Shown one piece after another: positions 63,948-64,000 of a DNA stretch of 64,000 nucleotides (position 1 is the first letter of the stretch; the number at the start of each line of letters is the position of its first letter). The DNA comes from Rhodoferax sp. AJA081-3 (GTDB lineage: Bacteria > Pseudomonadota > Gammaproteobacteria > Burkholderiales > Burkholderiaceae_C). A model generated the notes under the pieces. The model was not told the DNA's origin and did no database searches. It saw only the letters and a list, made by a program, of their open reading frames with translations. A program made the position numbers and the translations under genes. Where the stretch lies: assembly GCF_017798165.1 (NCBI RefSeq), contig NZ_CP059068.1, forward strand, positions 1,922,001 through 1,986,000, given 5' to 3'.

Positions 63948-64000
63948 ATGCGACACTTTTACTGGGCACGCGCCATGGCGCTGGCGTGCGGCATCGTCAG
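63948..64000 (+). CDS. Start of an exported protein gene (3' partial)
   Basis: ATG at 63948 after a GGGGGG stretch opens MRHFYWARAMALACGIV, which looks like a signal peptide, and is cut by the window end. Nothing more can be said. Confidence 0.4.
   Translation, partial: MRHFYWARAMALACGIV

Overview
The window looks like chromosome from a high-GC betaproteobacterium of the Burkholderiales, most likely a Rhodoferax-like member of the Comamonadaceae. I judge this from gene neighbourhoods (yicC-gmk-rpoZ-spoT-greB, and hemW-rdgB-rph-PP2C phosphatase-Ser/Thr kinase), the protein style, and the many signalling proteins. No database search was possible, so the genus is an inference.

Layout. 1-9.2 kb: an M48 peptidase (cut by the window edge), an MCP-like protein, a PAS-GAF-GGDEF-EAL protein, a BLUF blue-light sensor and an iron-sulfur photolyase, then small enzymes. 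8.7-13.3 kb: a thiolase / acyl-CoA ligase / 3-hydroxybutyrate-dehydrogenase-like operon with a divergent PAS-LuxR regulator. 13.3-17.4 kb: a DUF5916-type outer-membrane protein flanked by two copies of the 3' end of a LuxR response regulator. 17.4-21 kb: a fused NCS1-type permease / Cys-rich / histidine kinase / receiver protein. 21.4-26.3 kb: ureA-(small ORF)-ureB-ureC-ureE-ureF-ureG without ureD, with a tiny antisense AbrB/MazE-like gene between ureC and ureE. 26-34 kb: a serine hydrolase, and an apparent operon of two hybrid kinases with a SulP transporter. 34.2-37.6 kb: an accessory insertion that splits a tRNA-Ser gene, is bounded by imperfect inverted repeats and carries a complete replacement tRNA-Ser(UGA) among gene fragments. 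37.9-43.3 kb: a TylF-like methyltransferase, a DUF922 protein and a TPR/beta-barrel plus two FecR-domain proteins. 43.3-53.9 kb: housekeeping genes. 53.9-61.4 kb: a Liu-like acyl-CoA catabolic operon with a divergent SCP2 protein and MerR (LiuR-like) regulator and a palindromic operator between them; a BKACE (DUF849) enzyme sits where HMG-CoA lyase would be expected. 61.5-64 kb: an EAL phosphodiesterase and a response regulator.

Two families of dispersed repeats run through the window. The first is a palindromic element of about 86-101 bp, in five copies, with fixed central boxes and arms whose sequence differs between copies while the two arms of each copy still pair. One copy is read in frame inside the permease-kinase gene, two lie upstream of ureA, one abuts the hemW start and one lies inside the acyl-CoA operon. 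The second is a motif of about 40-50 bp beginning TAGCCCCCG, in seven copies, which repeatedly supplies the ends of genes. The features most worth following up are the tRNA-Ser-splitting, tRNA-carrying insertion, the covarying palindrome family, and the NCS1-kinase hybrid next to urease.
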